64,000 nt of DNA, from NCBI RefSeq assembly GCF_900105005.1, contig NZ_LT629748.1, positions 2,232,001 to 2,296,000 of the forward strand, given 5' to 3'. The notes under the pieces are model-generated. The model saw nothing but the letters and a program-made list of their open reading frames with translations. It made no database searches and was not told the origin of the DNA. Origin of the DNA: Halopseudomonas litoralis. GTDB lineage: Bacteria; Pseudomonadota; Gammaproteobacteria; Pseudomonadales; Pseudomonadaceae. Position numbers and translations under genes: made by a program. Below, piece by piece: positions 54,003 through 62,122 of this stretch (within the stretch, counting starts at the first letter, position 1; each line of letters opens with the position of its first letter).

Positions 54003-54272
54003 GTGAACATTGAGTTCGATCCAGCCAAGAATCAACGCAACATTATAGAGCGTGGGCTCCCTTTCGAGGAGGTAGCAGATTTCGAGTTCGAGAGCGCTTT
54101 GTTCTGGATAGATGATCGCAAGGACTATGGCGAGCAGCGCATCCGAGCCTTGGGCTATATCGGCAAGCGGCTCCACGCCTTGGTGTTTGCTGAGACGATG
54201 ACCGGCATCCGGATCATTAGTTTTCGCAAAGCTAACAGACGCGAGATAAAACATTATGAATCGCAAACCTGA
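54003..54272 (+). CDS. brnT: BrnT ribonuclease toxin
   Basis: 89 residues with a GTG start: MNIEFDPAKNQRNIIERGLP, FEEVADFEFESALFWIDDRK, GEQRIRALGYIGKRLHALVF, IRIISFRKANRREIKHYES. The FDPAKN start, GEQRIRALG and RIISFRKANRREIKHYE are the BrnT signature (RelE-like fold). No strong ribosome site precedes it, so translation may be weak. It overlaps brnA by 17 bases. Confidence 0.93.
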   Translation: MNIEFDPAKNQRNIIERGLPFEEVADFEFESALFWIDDRKDYGEQRIRALGYIGKRLHALVFAETMTGIRIISFRKANRREIKHYESQT

Positions 54273-54528
54273 CCCCGAGCGGCTCGATGCTGACAATCCC
54301 GAGTGGACTGCGGACGAAGTAGCCAACGCCAAGAGCTTCTCCGACCTGAACACGAGCCTACGCAAGAAACTGGCTAGCCGCACCCGCGGCCCACAGAAAG
54401 CGCCAACCAAGACTCAGGTATCTGTACGCCTGAGTACCGAAGTGCTTGACTACTTCAAAGCCAGCGGTAACGGCTGGCAGACGCGTTTGGATGAGGCATT
54501 AAAGGAGTATGTAAGGGAGCATCAGTGA
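54256..54528 (+). CDS. brnA: BrnA antitoxin
   Basis: 90 residues: NPEWTADEVANAKSFSDL in the N-terminal toxin-binding part and TKTQVSVRLSTEVLDYFKAS, GWQTRLDEALKEYVREHQ in the C-terminal ribbon-helix-helix-type DNA-binding part. It would neutralise BrnT and repress the operon. The stop codon is directly joined to GAAAAGGGGTCTG, a partial array motif, so the module ends at the array border. Confidence 0.92.
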   Translation: MNRKPDPERLDADNPEWTADEVANAKSFSDLNTSLRKKLASRTRGPQKAPTKTQVSVRLSTEVLDYFKASGNGWQTRLDEALKEYVREHQ

Positions 54529-54543
54529 AAAGGGGTCTGAAAA

Positions 54544-54559
54544 GGGGTCAGGTACATTT
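54544..54559 (+). repeat. Array motif copy 7 (with a partial copy at 54532)
   Basis: GGGGTCAGGTACATTT preceded by AAA; a partial GGGGTCTG lies 12 bases before it, so two motif starts are stacked. It borders BrnTA on the left and the IS66 remnant plus HicAB on the right. Confidence 0.88.
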
Positions 54560-54598
54560 GACCGTAAGGAGTTTGACGCAACGGTACGAGCATGAGCC

Positions 54599-54810
54599 CT
54601 GGATTACAGCCTGAAACGCTGAGTAGCGCTGACGCGCTACCTGGATGACGGTGCTGTGCCCCTCGACAACACTGGGTTGAAAACCAGGTCCGGCCTTGGG
54701 CCCTCGGCAGCAGCAACTGGTTGTTCGCCGGTTCGCTACGCAGTGGTCAACGGGCCGCTGCGGTGATGTCCTTGATCCAATCGGCCAAGCTGAATGGCCA
54801 TGATCCCAAA
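54599..54810 (+). pseudogene. IS66-family transposase (TnpC) C-terminal remnant
   Basis: Read in two frames it gives LDYSLKR, a TGA at 54620-54622 where Trp is expected, then VALTRYLDDGAVPLDN. After a frameshift near 54680 it continues WALGSSNWLFAGSLRSGQRA and VMSLIQSAKLNGHDP. This is the near C-terminal part of IS66 TnpC. Stop, frameshift and missing ends make it a dead fragment. It sits next to motif copy 7. Confidence 0.8.
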
Positions 54811-54820
54811 GCAAGTTGAA

Positions 54821-55219
54821 CTACTGCAGTGCCCGCAGCGACGCATCTGCGAGAAAGCCTGAGCGGCTTCTGTGCTCCGGATGATTCTTCACATATTCAT
54901 CAATCCGGGCCAACAGGTGCTCCGGCAAGGTTGCATTGAAGCGCACCGCTTTGCCCAGGTAAGGCGTTACATCAAAGTCCACCAGAGCCCAGACGCCATC
55001 AGCATACTCCGGGTCCACCACATGTATGTCCACGTCGTTCGCCTGCGGTAAGGGACTCCCATCCGCCACCAGCCCCTCGAAATGCAATGCCAGCGCTTCA
55101 CGCACATTATCCAGCGCTTCGGCCATGGTCTCGCCTGCAGAAAAGCAGCCGGGCACATCAGGCACGGTCACGCCGTACTCGCTGTCAGCCTCTTTGTGTA
55201 GCACTACAGGATATTTCAC
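54821..55219 (-). CDS. hicB: HicB antitoxin
   Basis: 132 residues: MKYPVVLHKEADSEYGVTVP, DVPGCFSAGETMAEALDNVR, EALALHFEGL, then RFNATLPEHLLARIDEYVKN and RSGFLADASLRAL. The N-terminal degraded RNase-H-like fold and C-terminal DNA-binding part are as in HicB. It lies 25 bases downstream of hicA in the usual hicA-hicB order. Confidence 0.93.
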   Translation of the reverse strand: MKYPVVLHKEADSEYGVTVPDVPGCFSAGETMAEALDNVREALALHFEGLVADGSPLPQANDVDIHVVDPEYADGVWALVDFDVTPYLGKAVRFNATLPEHLLARIDEYVKNHPEHRSRSGFLADASLRALQ

Positions 55220-55244
55220 TGTAAACCCTCCTGCATCGCCAGCA

Positions 55245-55427
55245 TCACTTGATACCAGCCTGCTTCAAAATACTATTGACCGTACCCTTTGGCAGGTCTG
55301 CCTTTGGGTGGGGAACGGTCACCCTCCCCGGTCGTTCTGGGTGCTTGAATTGATGGTGGCTGCCCTTCACGGCTACCTCATACCATCCATGTTCAATCAG
55401 CAGACCAATCACTTGTCTACTGCGCAT
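55245..55427 (-). CDS. hicA: HicA mRNA interferase toxin
   Basis: 60 residues: MRSRQVIGLLIEHGWYEVAV, KGSHHQFKHPERPGRVTVPH, PKADLPKGTVNSILKQAGI. The active-site histidine lies in GSHHQF within a dsRBD-like fold. AGGAG is 7 bases upstream. A direct repeat GTGTAT-N4-GTGTAT lies about 45 bases upstream and may be the HicB operator. Confidence 0.93.
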   Translation of the reverse strand: MRSRQVIGLLIEHGWYEVAVKGSHHQFKHPERPGRVTVPHPKADLPKGTVNSILKQAGIK

Positions 55428-55499
55428 CAGCGTCTCCTTGCTTGCCTGAGCCCACTATACACACCATACACACAAACAGGAAACGGAAAAGGGGAAAAA

Positions 55500-55518
55500 G
55501 GGGTCAGGTACATTTACG
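55500..55518 (+). repeat. Array motif copy 8
   Basis: GGGGTCAGGTACATTTACG preceded by GAAAAA. It is the left border of the Y1 transposase module, 130 bases before its start codon, and the right border of HicAB. Confidence 0.9.
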
Positions 55519-55647
55519 TTTATGCACTTACGATTGCGTTTTATCGTACCTTTTTGCACAAGATCACAGTTTAGCCGTCTACCGGTGTCAATTGACCGAG
55601 CCATGGTTCAATGTGAGCTGCTCAATCCATCCATGGAGGGTTATGCG

Positions 55648-56349
55648 ATGCCGCGTCAACCGCGACTGGAAGTCGTTGGGCTGCCACATCATATCGTGCA
55701 GCGGGGTGTCGACCGACAAGCCGTTTTCTTCGATCACCGGTGCTATCTGGAATATCTGCATCTGCTTGACGTGTATGCGAGCCACTTGGAGATGAGCGTG
55801 CATAGCTGGTGCCTGATGACCAACCATGTGCACCTGCTGCTGACCCCAACCATTCCCGGTACTCTCAGCCGGCTTATGCAGAACCTCAACCGGATGTATG
55901 TCCAGCGGATCAACACCCGCTTCGAGCGAACTGGACATTTGTGGGCTGGGCGATTCAAGGCAAGTGTGGTCGATAGCGACAGCTATCTGCTCAGTTGCAT
56001 GCGTTATATCGAACTTAACCCGGTACGGGCTCGGATGGTTGAACACCCCCGGAGCTATCCATGGAGCTCCTGGCATGCCAATGTCGGTGAGCGGCAATCC
56101 AGACTGGTAAACCCACACGCCGAATACACCGCCCTTGGCACAACGCCGACGGAACGTCAGGACAATTATCGAGCCTGGATCCTAAAGGATGAATCGGAAT
56201 GCATAACCGCTGAGCTGCGCAATGCCACTCAGCAGAACGCAGCCTTTGGGTCACCACACTTCGCCCAGCAAATCGAACAGATGCTCGGACGGGACGTGAC
56301 GGTCAAAGCACGTGGACGGCCCCGGAAGGGTGAAAAGGGGTCAGGGTGA
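55648..56349 (+). CDS. REP-associated (Y1, HUH) transposase
   Basis: From ATG 55648 (GGAGGG about 8 bases upstream) the product is 233 aa: MPRQPRLEVVGLPHHIVQRG, then the HUH motif in WCLMTNHVHLLLTP, FERTGHLWAGRFKASVVDSD and the catalytic tyrosine region YLLSCMRYIELNPVRARMV. This is the Y1_Tnp single-strand transposase family; absence of an IS200-type partner and the long C-terminus suggest the REP-associated (RAYT) group. The last codons, RKGEKGSG-stop, are encoded by a partial array motif (56337-56348). Full motif copies lie on both sides. Confidence 0.9.
   Translation: MPRQPRLEVVGLPHHIVQRGVDRQAVFFDHRCYLEYLHLLDVYASHLEMSVHSWCLMTNHVHLLLTPTIPGTLSRLMQNLNRMYVQRINTRFERTGHLWAGRFKASVVDSDSYLLSCMRYIELNPVRARMVEHPRSYPWSSWHANVGERQSRLVNPHAEYTALGTTPTERQDNYRAWILKDESECITAELRNATQQNAAFGSPHFAQQIEQMLGRDVTVKARGRPRKGEKGSG
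56337..56348 (+). repeat. Partial array motif inside the transposase 3-prime end
   Basis: GGGGTCAGGGTG, preceded by GAAAA. The core GGGGTCAGG is intact but TACATTT is replaced, and the transposase stop codon falls at its end. Confidence 0.75.
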
Positions 56350-56374
56350 AAAAAAGCAGAAAAGAAGGAGAAAA

Positions 56375-56391
56375 GGGGTCAGGTACATTTT
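56375..56391 (+). repeat. Array motif copy 10
   Basis: GGGGTCAGGTACATTTT preceded by GAAAA and followed by CCG as in copies 2-5. It is the right border of the transposase module and the left border of the Phd/ParE module. Confidence 0.9.
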
Positions 56392-56406
56392 CCGTGCGTA
56401 GCCAGG

Positions 56407-56706
56407 TCATGTTCCTCTTGCTGGTAACTCAAGTTGCCTCTCACTCCGCCAGACTCGAACGAGCACAACTTCATCGGCTTGCCTCAAGTAGACAACGCGA
56501 AAAGGCGCGTGAATGAGTTCGCGAATGTAACCCAGACTGAATTCCGGAACCATTCTGCCCGCGTCAGGGTGACACTGCAGCATTTCCGATTGCTTCAAAA
56601 TAGCGGTCACGTACTCGTCACCGATACCCGGCACATTCTGTTCTTTGTAGTACTCTTGAATAGCTTGCAAGTCTTCAAGGGCAGACTGTGCAATGCGCAA
56701 CTCCAT
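56407..56706 (-). CDS. ParE/RelE-superfamily toxin
   Basis: 99 residues: MELRIAQSALEDLQAIQEYY, VPGIGDEYVTAILKQSEMLQ, HPDAGRMVPEFSLGYIRELI, FRVVYLRQADEVVLVRVWRS. The RELIHAPFRVVYL and VVLVRVWRSER blocks are typical of ParE/RelE toxins. It is unrelated at sequence level to the duplicated toxins at 48832 and 50217. Its ATG directly follows the antitoxin stop. Confidence 0.9.
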   Translation of the reverse strand: MELRIAQSALEDLQAIQEYYKEQNVPGIGDEYVTAILKQSEMLQCHPDAGRMVPEFSLGYIRELIHAPFRVVYLRQADEVVLVRVWRSERQLELPARGT

Positions 56707-56976
56707 TTACTTGATGCCCAACTGCTGCTTGGCTTGCTCCAAGGAAACAGTGTTACCTTCACGAGCATCCATAAGCCCCTGCGCCACCGCCTTTACAAAC
56801 CGCAACTCCTCTGCAGTTCTCTCATAATCCTCGAGCCCCTGAACAACAGCTATTCCGCGGCCACGACTGGTAATCAGGATTGGACGATGGGTATCCTGGG
56901 CTCGACCAACCACCTTTCCGGGATTGATCTTCAAGTCTGAGAGAGGAATGACGTCTTCTGAGAATTTCACTTGCAT
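56707..56976 (-). CDS. Phd/YefM-family antitoxin
   Basis: From ATG 56976 the product is 89 aa: MQVKFSEDVIPLSDLKINPG, VVGRAQDTHRPILITSRGRG, AVVQGLEDYERTAEELRFVK. This is the Phd/YefM N-terminal DNA-binding fold followed by a toxin-binding tail. A longer in-frame start at 57012 is possible but would put the start next to the operator. No strong ribosome site is visible. Confidence 0.9.
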   Translation of the reverse strand: MQVKFSEDVIPLSDLKINPGKVVGRAQDTHRPILITSRGRGIAVVQGLEDYERTAEELRFVKAVAQGLMDAREGNTVSLEQAKQQLGIK

Positions 56977-57014
56977 GGTGGTAGCTACTTGGCTGGGAAT
57001 CGAGACCCACAATT

Positions 57015-57039
57015 AGCACCAGTTGACTGGTGCTGTCAA
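57015..57039 (-). promoter_or_regulatory. Promoter/operator of the Phd/ParE pair
   Basis: A perfect 20-base palindrome AGCACCAGTTGACTGGTGCT (57015-57034) overlaps, in the leftward direction, a consensus minus-35 TTGACA (57039-57034). It lies 39 bases upstream of the antitoxin start, just where Phd-type antitoxins bind to repress their operon. Confidence 0.7.
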
Positions 57040-57060
57040 GCAGGTGAAAAAGGCTCCGGT

Positions 57061-57082
57061 TAGATTTACCACCCCCCTTTTT
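57061..57082 (-). repeat. Possible degenerate, inverted array motif
   Basis: Leftward AAAAAGGGGGGTGGTAAATC resembles AAAAAGGGGTCAGGTACATT at most positions. It would be the right border of the array and the only inverted copy of this length. The match is weak. Confidence 0.3.
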
Positions 57083-57208
57083 CGCCACTTGATACCAAAT
57101 GAATCGGCTATGCTGGTATAGAAAGCTAAGCAAGGGGCCGCTTTAGCTTCTGGCCAGAATCTGTCATTGGCTTGCTCCTTTCCGCGCCGCGCATTACGGA
57201 AACCACCA

Positions 57209-60200
57209 ATGTTGCCAAAGCTGTTATCTTCTGACGAACGCTTGCTGCGGATAATCGGTGCCGCCCTGCTAGGTCTTCTATTCGCCTTTTTTGCCTGGTC
57301 CGGTCAAGCGAAACGGGACCAGGCGTGGGAAGCGCAGTTCGCAACTCATGCGCAGATGCAGCGTCTGGCTGTCCAGCAATCCCAGCATGCCATTCGCAGG
57401 CAAGCGCTTATGGCTGCACAGAGCGTGGCGGCAGATCCAGATACGCAAGAGCTGATCCGGCAAATAGAGCGGGCCGTCGAGCGTGACGGCATCCACAGTC
57501 CTGCACTGCTGAGTCTACGTAGCCAGCTCCAGCAGAGCCTGGGTCAAGTCTGGAGAGTACTGAAAGAATCCGGAGCCGACCAGTTACATATTCACTTGAG
57601 CCCCGACGTAATCAGCCTGTTGCGAATGCATCAGTCAGATGCATGGGGAGACGAACTTGCCGCCTGGCGCCCGATGGCAGACCGGGTGCAGCGCACCGGC
57701 ATTCCTTTCAGCGGTCTTTCTGCGGGTCGGTATGGTGTAGGCATCCGCGCCATCGTACCCGTGTTTGCCGTCGACAATGATGACCGTGTGGTAGCCAGCG
57801 TGGAGGTCGGTTTCGGCATCGGCTCTGCGCTGTATCAGCTGGATAATGAGTTGCAGGCGAGCCTCGCCGTGCTGATCAATACATCAGCGGTACAAGACCT
57901 TCTCATCGACCAATCCAACGCAGGCCAGCTTAGAATAGGAGGAGATAGCTGGTCCATCGAGCGCTACTCGCAGCCGAGTATTGTCCAATGGCTACAGGAG
58001 AATGAACTCCCGCATGATCTGGTAACCGGCCAGGCGCATAGGGTGCAGATAGATGACCGGCAATTTCTATTGACGCCAATACCACTGCAGCACTTCAGTA
58101 ATACGGATAATGACGCCCCGCCCCATGCACTGATGCTGACCTGGCGCGACATCACTCCGCTCTGGAACAACTACGCAAACAGCAAGCGGCTGGCACCCGT
58201 TTACTGGGGGCTGAGCTATCTGGCCTCACTGGCCCTGATGGGGGCCTTGATGCTGGGCACACGGCATATGGTCCGGAGTCAGGAGCGAGCTCGGCAGCGA
58301 GCCCTGCTGGAGGAAGCCAAGCTGCGCGAGGCCAACCGCAAACTATCCGATATTATCGTCGCAAGCCAGTCCGCCTATATCACCGAAGACAACCGGAACC
58401 AGAGTTTCGACCGCCTGCTTGAGCAGATACTGGAGCTGAGCGACAGCCAGTTTGGCTTTATAGGCCAGGTGCTGCGCGATGAACATGCTGAGCCCTACCT
58501 GAAGGTTCACGCCATCAGCGACATCTCCTGGGATATGGAAAGTGCCGCCATTCTCCGCATACATGGCCCCCAAGGCATGATATTTCGCCGCCTCGACACC
58601 CTGTTTGGACAAGTGCTGCTGACTGGCGATGCCTACCTGTCGAATGATGCGGCGGCGGACCCGAATAACAACCGGCTCCCACCGGGCCACCCGCCACTGC
58701 AGACGTTCGCCGGCCTGCCGATCTATTTCGGTGAGGAGATGATAGGCATGCTCGCCTTGGCAAATCGCAGCAATGGATACGACGACCGCCTCGTCGAATT
58801 CCTCGCGCCTCTGCTGAGTAGCCTGGGTCAGTTGATACATGCGCTGGTCAAGGACAGGCAAGAACACATCACAGCACGGCGCCTGGAACATCAACGCCAG
58901 GCGCTGCGCGCCATGAATGAGATTGCCGGTGTACCCGAGCTGGATGTCACCAGCCAGCTCAAGCAGGTATTGGAGCTTGGCTGTCGCTACCTGGGTATGG
59001 ACATGGGCATCGTCAGTCGCATTACAGGCGATGATTACCTGGTCGTAGCCCAGCACAGCAAAGACGCTCAGGTCACCGAAGGCGAGCATTTCCCGCTGGG
59101 CAGAACCTATTGCGCGCTGACGCTGCAACAGCAGGATGTGCTATCCATCCAGGACCTGGAACAGTCACCCTATAGCGGCCATCTGTGCGATAAAGCCTTT
59201 GATCTGAGAAGCTATATTTCGGTGAGCCTGATGGTTGGCGATGAGCGCTACGGCACGCTGAGTTTCTCCTCATCCGACCCACGGCTACAACCCTTCGAAG
59301 AACCCGATATGGAGTTCGTTCGGTTACTCGGCCCTTGGGTAAGCGAAGCGCTGAGACGAGACATCATGCAGCAGGAACGCGAGCAATTACTGGCGCGCTT
59401 CGAAAAACTGACTACGCATTTGCCGGGGGTAATTTATCAATATCAGCTGAATCAAGACAGGCCTGGCTGGTTTCCATACTGCAGTAAGGGACTGGAAGAA
59501 ATCTTTGGCACTACTCCAGAGCAAGCGCAGAAAGATGCCGAAAACGTGCTCTCGCGAATTCATGCAGAGGACCGTCAGGGCGTTACGGACAGCATCCGCA
59601 TTTCGGCTGATAACCTTGATGAGTGGCAAAGCGAATTCCGAGTAGAACATCCCCTGTTTGGCGAGCGTTGGGTAGCCGGAGTGGCCAGCCCTGAAGCGCT
59701 TGAGGATGGCACTCTTGTCTGGCACGGTTTTGCTGCCGACATTACCCAGCGCAAACAGATGGAAATGACCCTGGAGTTGGAACGTGCACGACTGGCCAGC
59801 ATCATTCGAGGCGCCATTCTCGGCACCTGGGAATGGAACGTGCAGACCGGGGAAACCTTTTATAACGAGCTCTGGTATGACATCAACGGATACACCCCGG
59901 AAGAATTGCAACCAACCGAGGTCGGAACCTGGCGGGGTCTCATCCATCCGGAAGATCGAGCCGAAGCGGATCGTGTGTTCCAGGCGCATTTCGATCAGGA
60001 CCTCGATTATATCGACTTCCGATACCGGATACGCCACCGGGACAGGCACTGGGTCTGGGTACATGATCGTGGTCAGTTGATCCGCCGCGATACCAAAGGG
60101 CTGCCGCTCTGGGTCAGTGGTATCTGTACCGACATCACCGAAGACATTCAACGTGACACGGAGATCCGTCAGGCCCGAGCCTTCCTCCGAGCCGTTATCG

Positions 60201-61675
60201 ACGCCTCGACAGAAGTCGCGGTGATCGCCACTGATCTGGACGGCATCATCACACTCTTCAACACAGGTGCATCCAATCTGCTGGGCTATAGAGCCGATGA
60301 GATGATCGGCAAGCACACCCCCACATGCTTTCATCTGGACAGTGAACTTGGACGGCGTGCACAGATACTCAGCACCGAACATGGACACCCGATTGATCAC
60401 CGCGAAGCACTGTTGGCCAATGCTCGCCGTGGGCAGCCGGAAACCCTGCCCTGGATCTATATTCACAAGGACCGAAGTCAGCGTCTGGTGAATCTGACAG
60501 TAACAGGCATTCGTGATCAGAACGACGAGTTAACCGGATTTCTCGGCGTCGCCACAGACATGACCGAGCTCATTCAGGCAACCCGCGAGCTGCAGCGCAG
60601 CGAAACCCATTTTCGCAACATGGTGAGTACTCTGCCGGGGGCGGTGTACCGCTGCGCCGTGGATGAGAGCCGGACAATCACTTATTTAAGCAGTGAAATC
60701 GAAGCGATCACCGGGTATCCAGCTGAGGATTTCATCAACAATAGAATCCGCAGCTACCTGAGCATCCTGCACCCGGATGACGTTCCCTCTGGTCTGAGCA
60801 GAACCCGCGCTCTGGCCCAACACGAGAGCTTCGAGCTGACCTACCGCATCATCCACGCCGAGGGCCACGAGATCTGGATCCGCGATAAGGGCCGGGGAGA
60901 ATACGACGCCGAGGGCCGACTGTTATGGATCAGCGGTTTCATCTGGGACGTGACCGAGCGCTACCGTATCGAACAAATGAAAACCGAATTTGTTTCCACC
61001 GTCAGCCATGAACTGCGTACGCCCCTTACCGCCATCAGTGGTGCCCTGAGGCTGCTGGAAGGCGGTGCGCTGGGCGAATTACCTAACTCCATGCGCAAAA
61101 TGCTGGGTATCGCTCTGAATAACAGCCGCACCCTGACCAGCCTGGTAAACGATCTTCTGGATCTGGACAAGCTGGCGGCGAACAGAATGCACTTCGATAT
61201 ACAGCGTCTGTTAATAAAACCCCTGTTGAGCGAAGCGCTGGATGCCAATCGTGCCTATGCTGACCAGTTCAACGTCACCCTGCGCTGCGGTCATGTTGAC
61301 CCGGTTCTGGTCAACGTGGATCCTCGGCGGCTCGGCCAGGTGCTCGCCAATTATCTGTCAAACGCCGCCAAGTTCTCCCATGAGGGTGGCACTGTGACGT
61401 TAGATGCTCGCTACGCCGCCGGCCGCGTACGCATCAGTGTTACCGACGAGGGCGAGGGGATACCGCCCGAAGCACATGATCGGTTGTTCGAACGCTTCTC
61501 TCAGATGGACAGTTCCACTACCCGGCGGCGCGGCGGAACCGGACTGGGGCTGGCAGTGACCAAGGATCTGGTAGAGCATATGGGAGGGCAGGTCGGCTTC
61601 GAGTCCGCGCCGGACAAAGGCTCAACCTTCTGGTGTGAACTGGACGCCGAACCCGTCGACGATGTGGAAGCATGA
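57209..61675 (+). CDS. Large multi-sensor histidine kinase
   Basis: From ATG 57209 ([19 protein letters not shown]) the product is 1488 aa. A membrane segment at about 13-30 and another at about 330-352 enclose a periplasmic sensor of about 300 residues (Cache-like by size and pattern). GAF domains lie at about 395-547 and 579-720. PAS domains start near 736, 867, 990 and 1136. The phospho-acceptor helix is [20 protein letters not shown] (about 1260) and the ATPase domain about 1368-1480 ([44 protein letters not shown]). There is no receiver domain. The signal is unknown; a lone receiver and a cyclase follow. Confidence 0.9.
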   Translation: MLPKLLSSDERLLRIIGAALLGLLFAFFAWSGQAKRDQAWEAQFATHAQMQRLAVQQSQHAIRRQALMAAQSVAADPDTQELIRQIERAVERDGIHSPALLSLRSQLQQSLGQVWRVLKESGADQLHIHLSPDVISLLRMHQSDAWGDELAAWRPMADRVQRTGIPFSGLSAGRYGVGIRAIVPVFAVDNDDRVVASVEVGFGIGSALYQLDNELQASLAVLINTSAVQDLLIDQSNAGQLRIGGDSWSIERYSQPSIVQWLQENELPHDLVTGQAHRVQIDDRQFLLTPIPLQHFSNTDNDAPPHALMLTWRDITPLWNNYANSKRLAPVYWGLSYLASLALMGALMLGTRHMVRSQERARQRALLEEAKLREANRKLSDIIVASQSAYITEDNRNQSFDRLLEQILELSDSQFGFIGQVLRDEHAEPYLKVHAISDISWDMESAAILRIHGPQGMIFRRLDTLFGQVLLTGDAYLSNDAAADPNNNRLPPGHPPLQTFAGLPIYFGEEMIGMLALANRSNGYDDRLVEFLAPLLSSLGQLIHALVKDRQEHITARRLEHQRQALRAMNEIAGVPELDVTSQLKQVLELGCRYLGMDMGIVSRITGDDYLVVAQHSKDAQVTEGEHFPLGRTYCALTLQQQDVLSIQDLEQSPYSGHLCDKAFDLRSYISVSLMVGDERYGTLSFSSSDPRLQPFEEPDMEFVRLLGPWVSEALRRDIMQQEREQLLARFEKLTTHLPGVIYQYQLNQDRPGWFPYCSKGLEEIFGTTPEQAQKDAENVLSRIHAEDRQGVTDSIRISADNLDEWQSEFRVEHPLFGERWVAGVASPEALEDGTLVWHGFAADITQRKQMEMTLELERARLASIIRGAILGTWEWNVQTGETFYNELWYDINGYTPEELQPTEVGTWRGLIHPEDRAEADRVFQAHFDQDLDYIDFRYRIRHRDRHWVWVHDRGQLIRRDTKGLPLWVSGICTDITEDIQRDTEIRQARAFLRAVIDASTEVAVIATDLDGIITLFNTGASNLLGYRADEMIGKHTPTCFHLDSELGRRAQILSTEHGHPIDHREALLANARRGQPETLPWIYIHKDRSQRLVNLTVTGIRDQNDELTGFLGVATDMTELIQATRELQRSETHFRNMVSTLPGAVYRCAVDESRTITYLSSEIEAITGYPAEDFINNRIRSYLSILHPDDVPSGLSRTRALAQHESFELTYRIIHAEGHEIWIRDKGRGEYDAEGRLLWISGFIWDVTERYRIEQMKTEFVSTVSHELRTPLTAISGALRLLEGGALGELPNSMRKMLGIALNNSRTLTSLVNDLLDLDKLAANRMHFDIQRLLIKPLLSEALDANRAYADQFNVTLRCGHVDPVLVNVDPRRLGQVLANYLSNAAKFSHEGGTVTLDARYAAGRVRISVTDEGEGIPPEAHDRLFERFSQMDSSTTRRRGGTGLGLAVTKDLVEHMGGQVGFESAPDKGSTFWCELDAEPVDDVEA

Positions 61676-61729
61676 CAGACCACAGAAGATGCCTGAAAAC
61701 CCGCGAATCAGCGGCCGGAGCCGATTCAT

Positions 61730-62122
61730 ATGAAACAGCTTGAACGTATTCTGCACATTGAAGATGATGCGTCGATTCGCGAGATCGCCCGGGTGGCTCT
61801 GGAAGTCGTCGGTGGGCTCACCATCAAAACCTGTGCGTCCGGGTCTGCCGGACTAGCCGCTGTTGAACAGTTCCGGCCGGACCTGATATTGCTGGATGTG
61901 ATGATGCCGGGGATGGATGGACCGGACACCCTGCGCCAGCTCGAGCAGATGCGGGTACTGGAAACCTGTCCCTTGGTATTCATGACGGCCAAGATACAGC
62001 CCGACGAACTAGAGGAATACAAACGCATGGGCGCCACCGCTGTCATAGTAAAGCCCTTTGATCCCATGAGTTTGTCGGATCAACTGAGAGAGGTTTGGGA
62101 GGCTTGGCATGGACAAGGCTGA
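61730..62122 (+). CDS. Single-domain response regulator (CheY-like)
   Basis: 130 residues forming one receiver: LERILHIEDDASIREIARVA (acid pair), LILLDVMMPGMDGPDTL (phospho-acceptor Asp), PLVFMTAKIQP (Thr) and GATAVIVKPFDPMSLS (Lys). No output domain. It lies 54 bases after the kinase and overlaps the next gene by 14 bases, so it probably relays phosphate from the kinase to the HPt domain of the cyclase. Confidence 0.92.
   Translation: MKQLERILHIEDDASIREIARVALEVVGGLTIKTCASGSAGLAAVEQFRPDLILLDVMMPGMDGPDTLRQLEQMRVLETCPLVFMTAKIQPDELEEYKRMGATAVIVKPFDPMSLSDQLREVWEAWHGQG

Noticed and set aside
54548..54814. Leftward 88-codon frame over the IS66 remnant
   Set aside because: The sense-strand IS66 TnpC fragments explain the sequence; the leftward frame has no motif or ribosome site.
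46836..56391. CRISPR array
   Set aside because: The repeat is about 20 bases but intervals are hundreds to thousands of bases and contain genes; no cas genes are present.
46786..57082. Integron or superintegron interpretation of the accessory array
   Set aside because: No tyrosine integrase and no attC-like imperfect palindromes with conserved GTTRRRY ends were seen; borders are a short direct motif and the only recombinase is a Y1 HUH protein.
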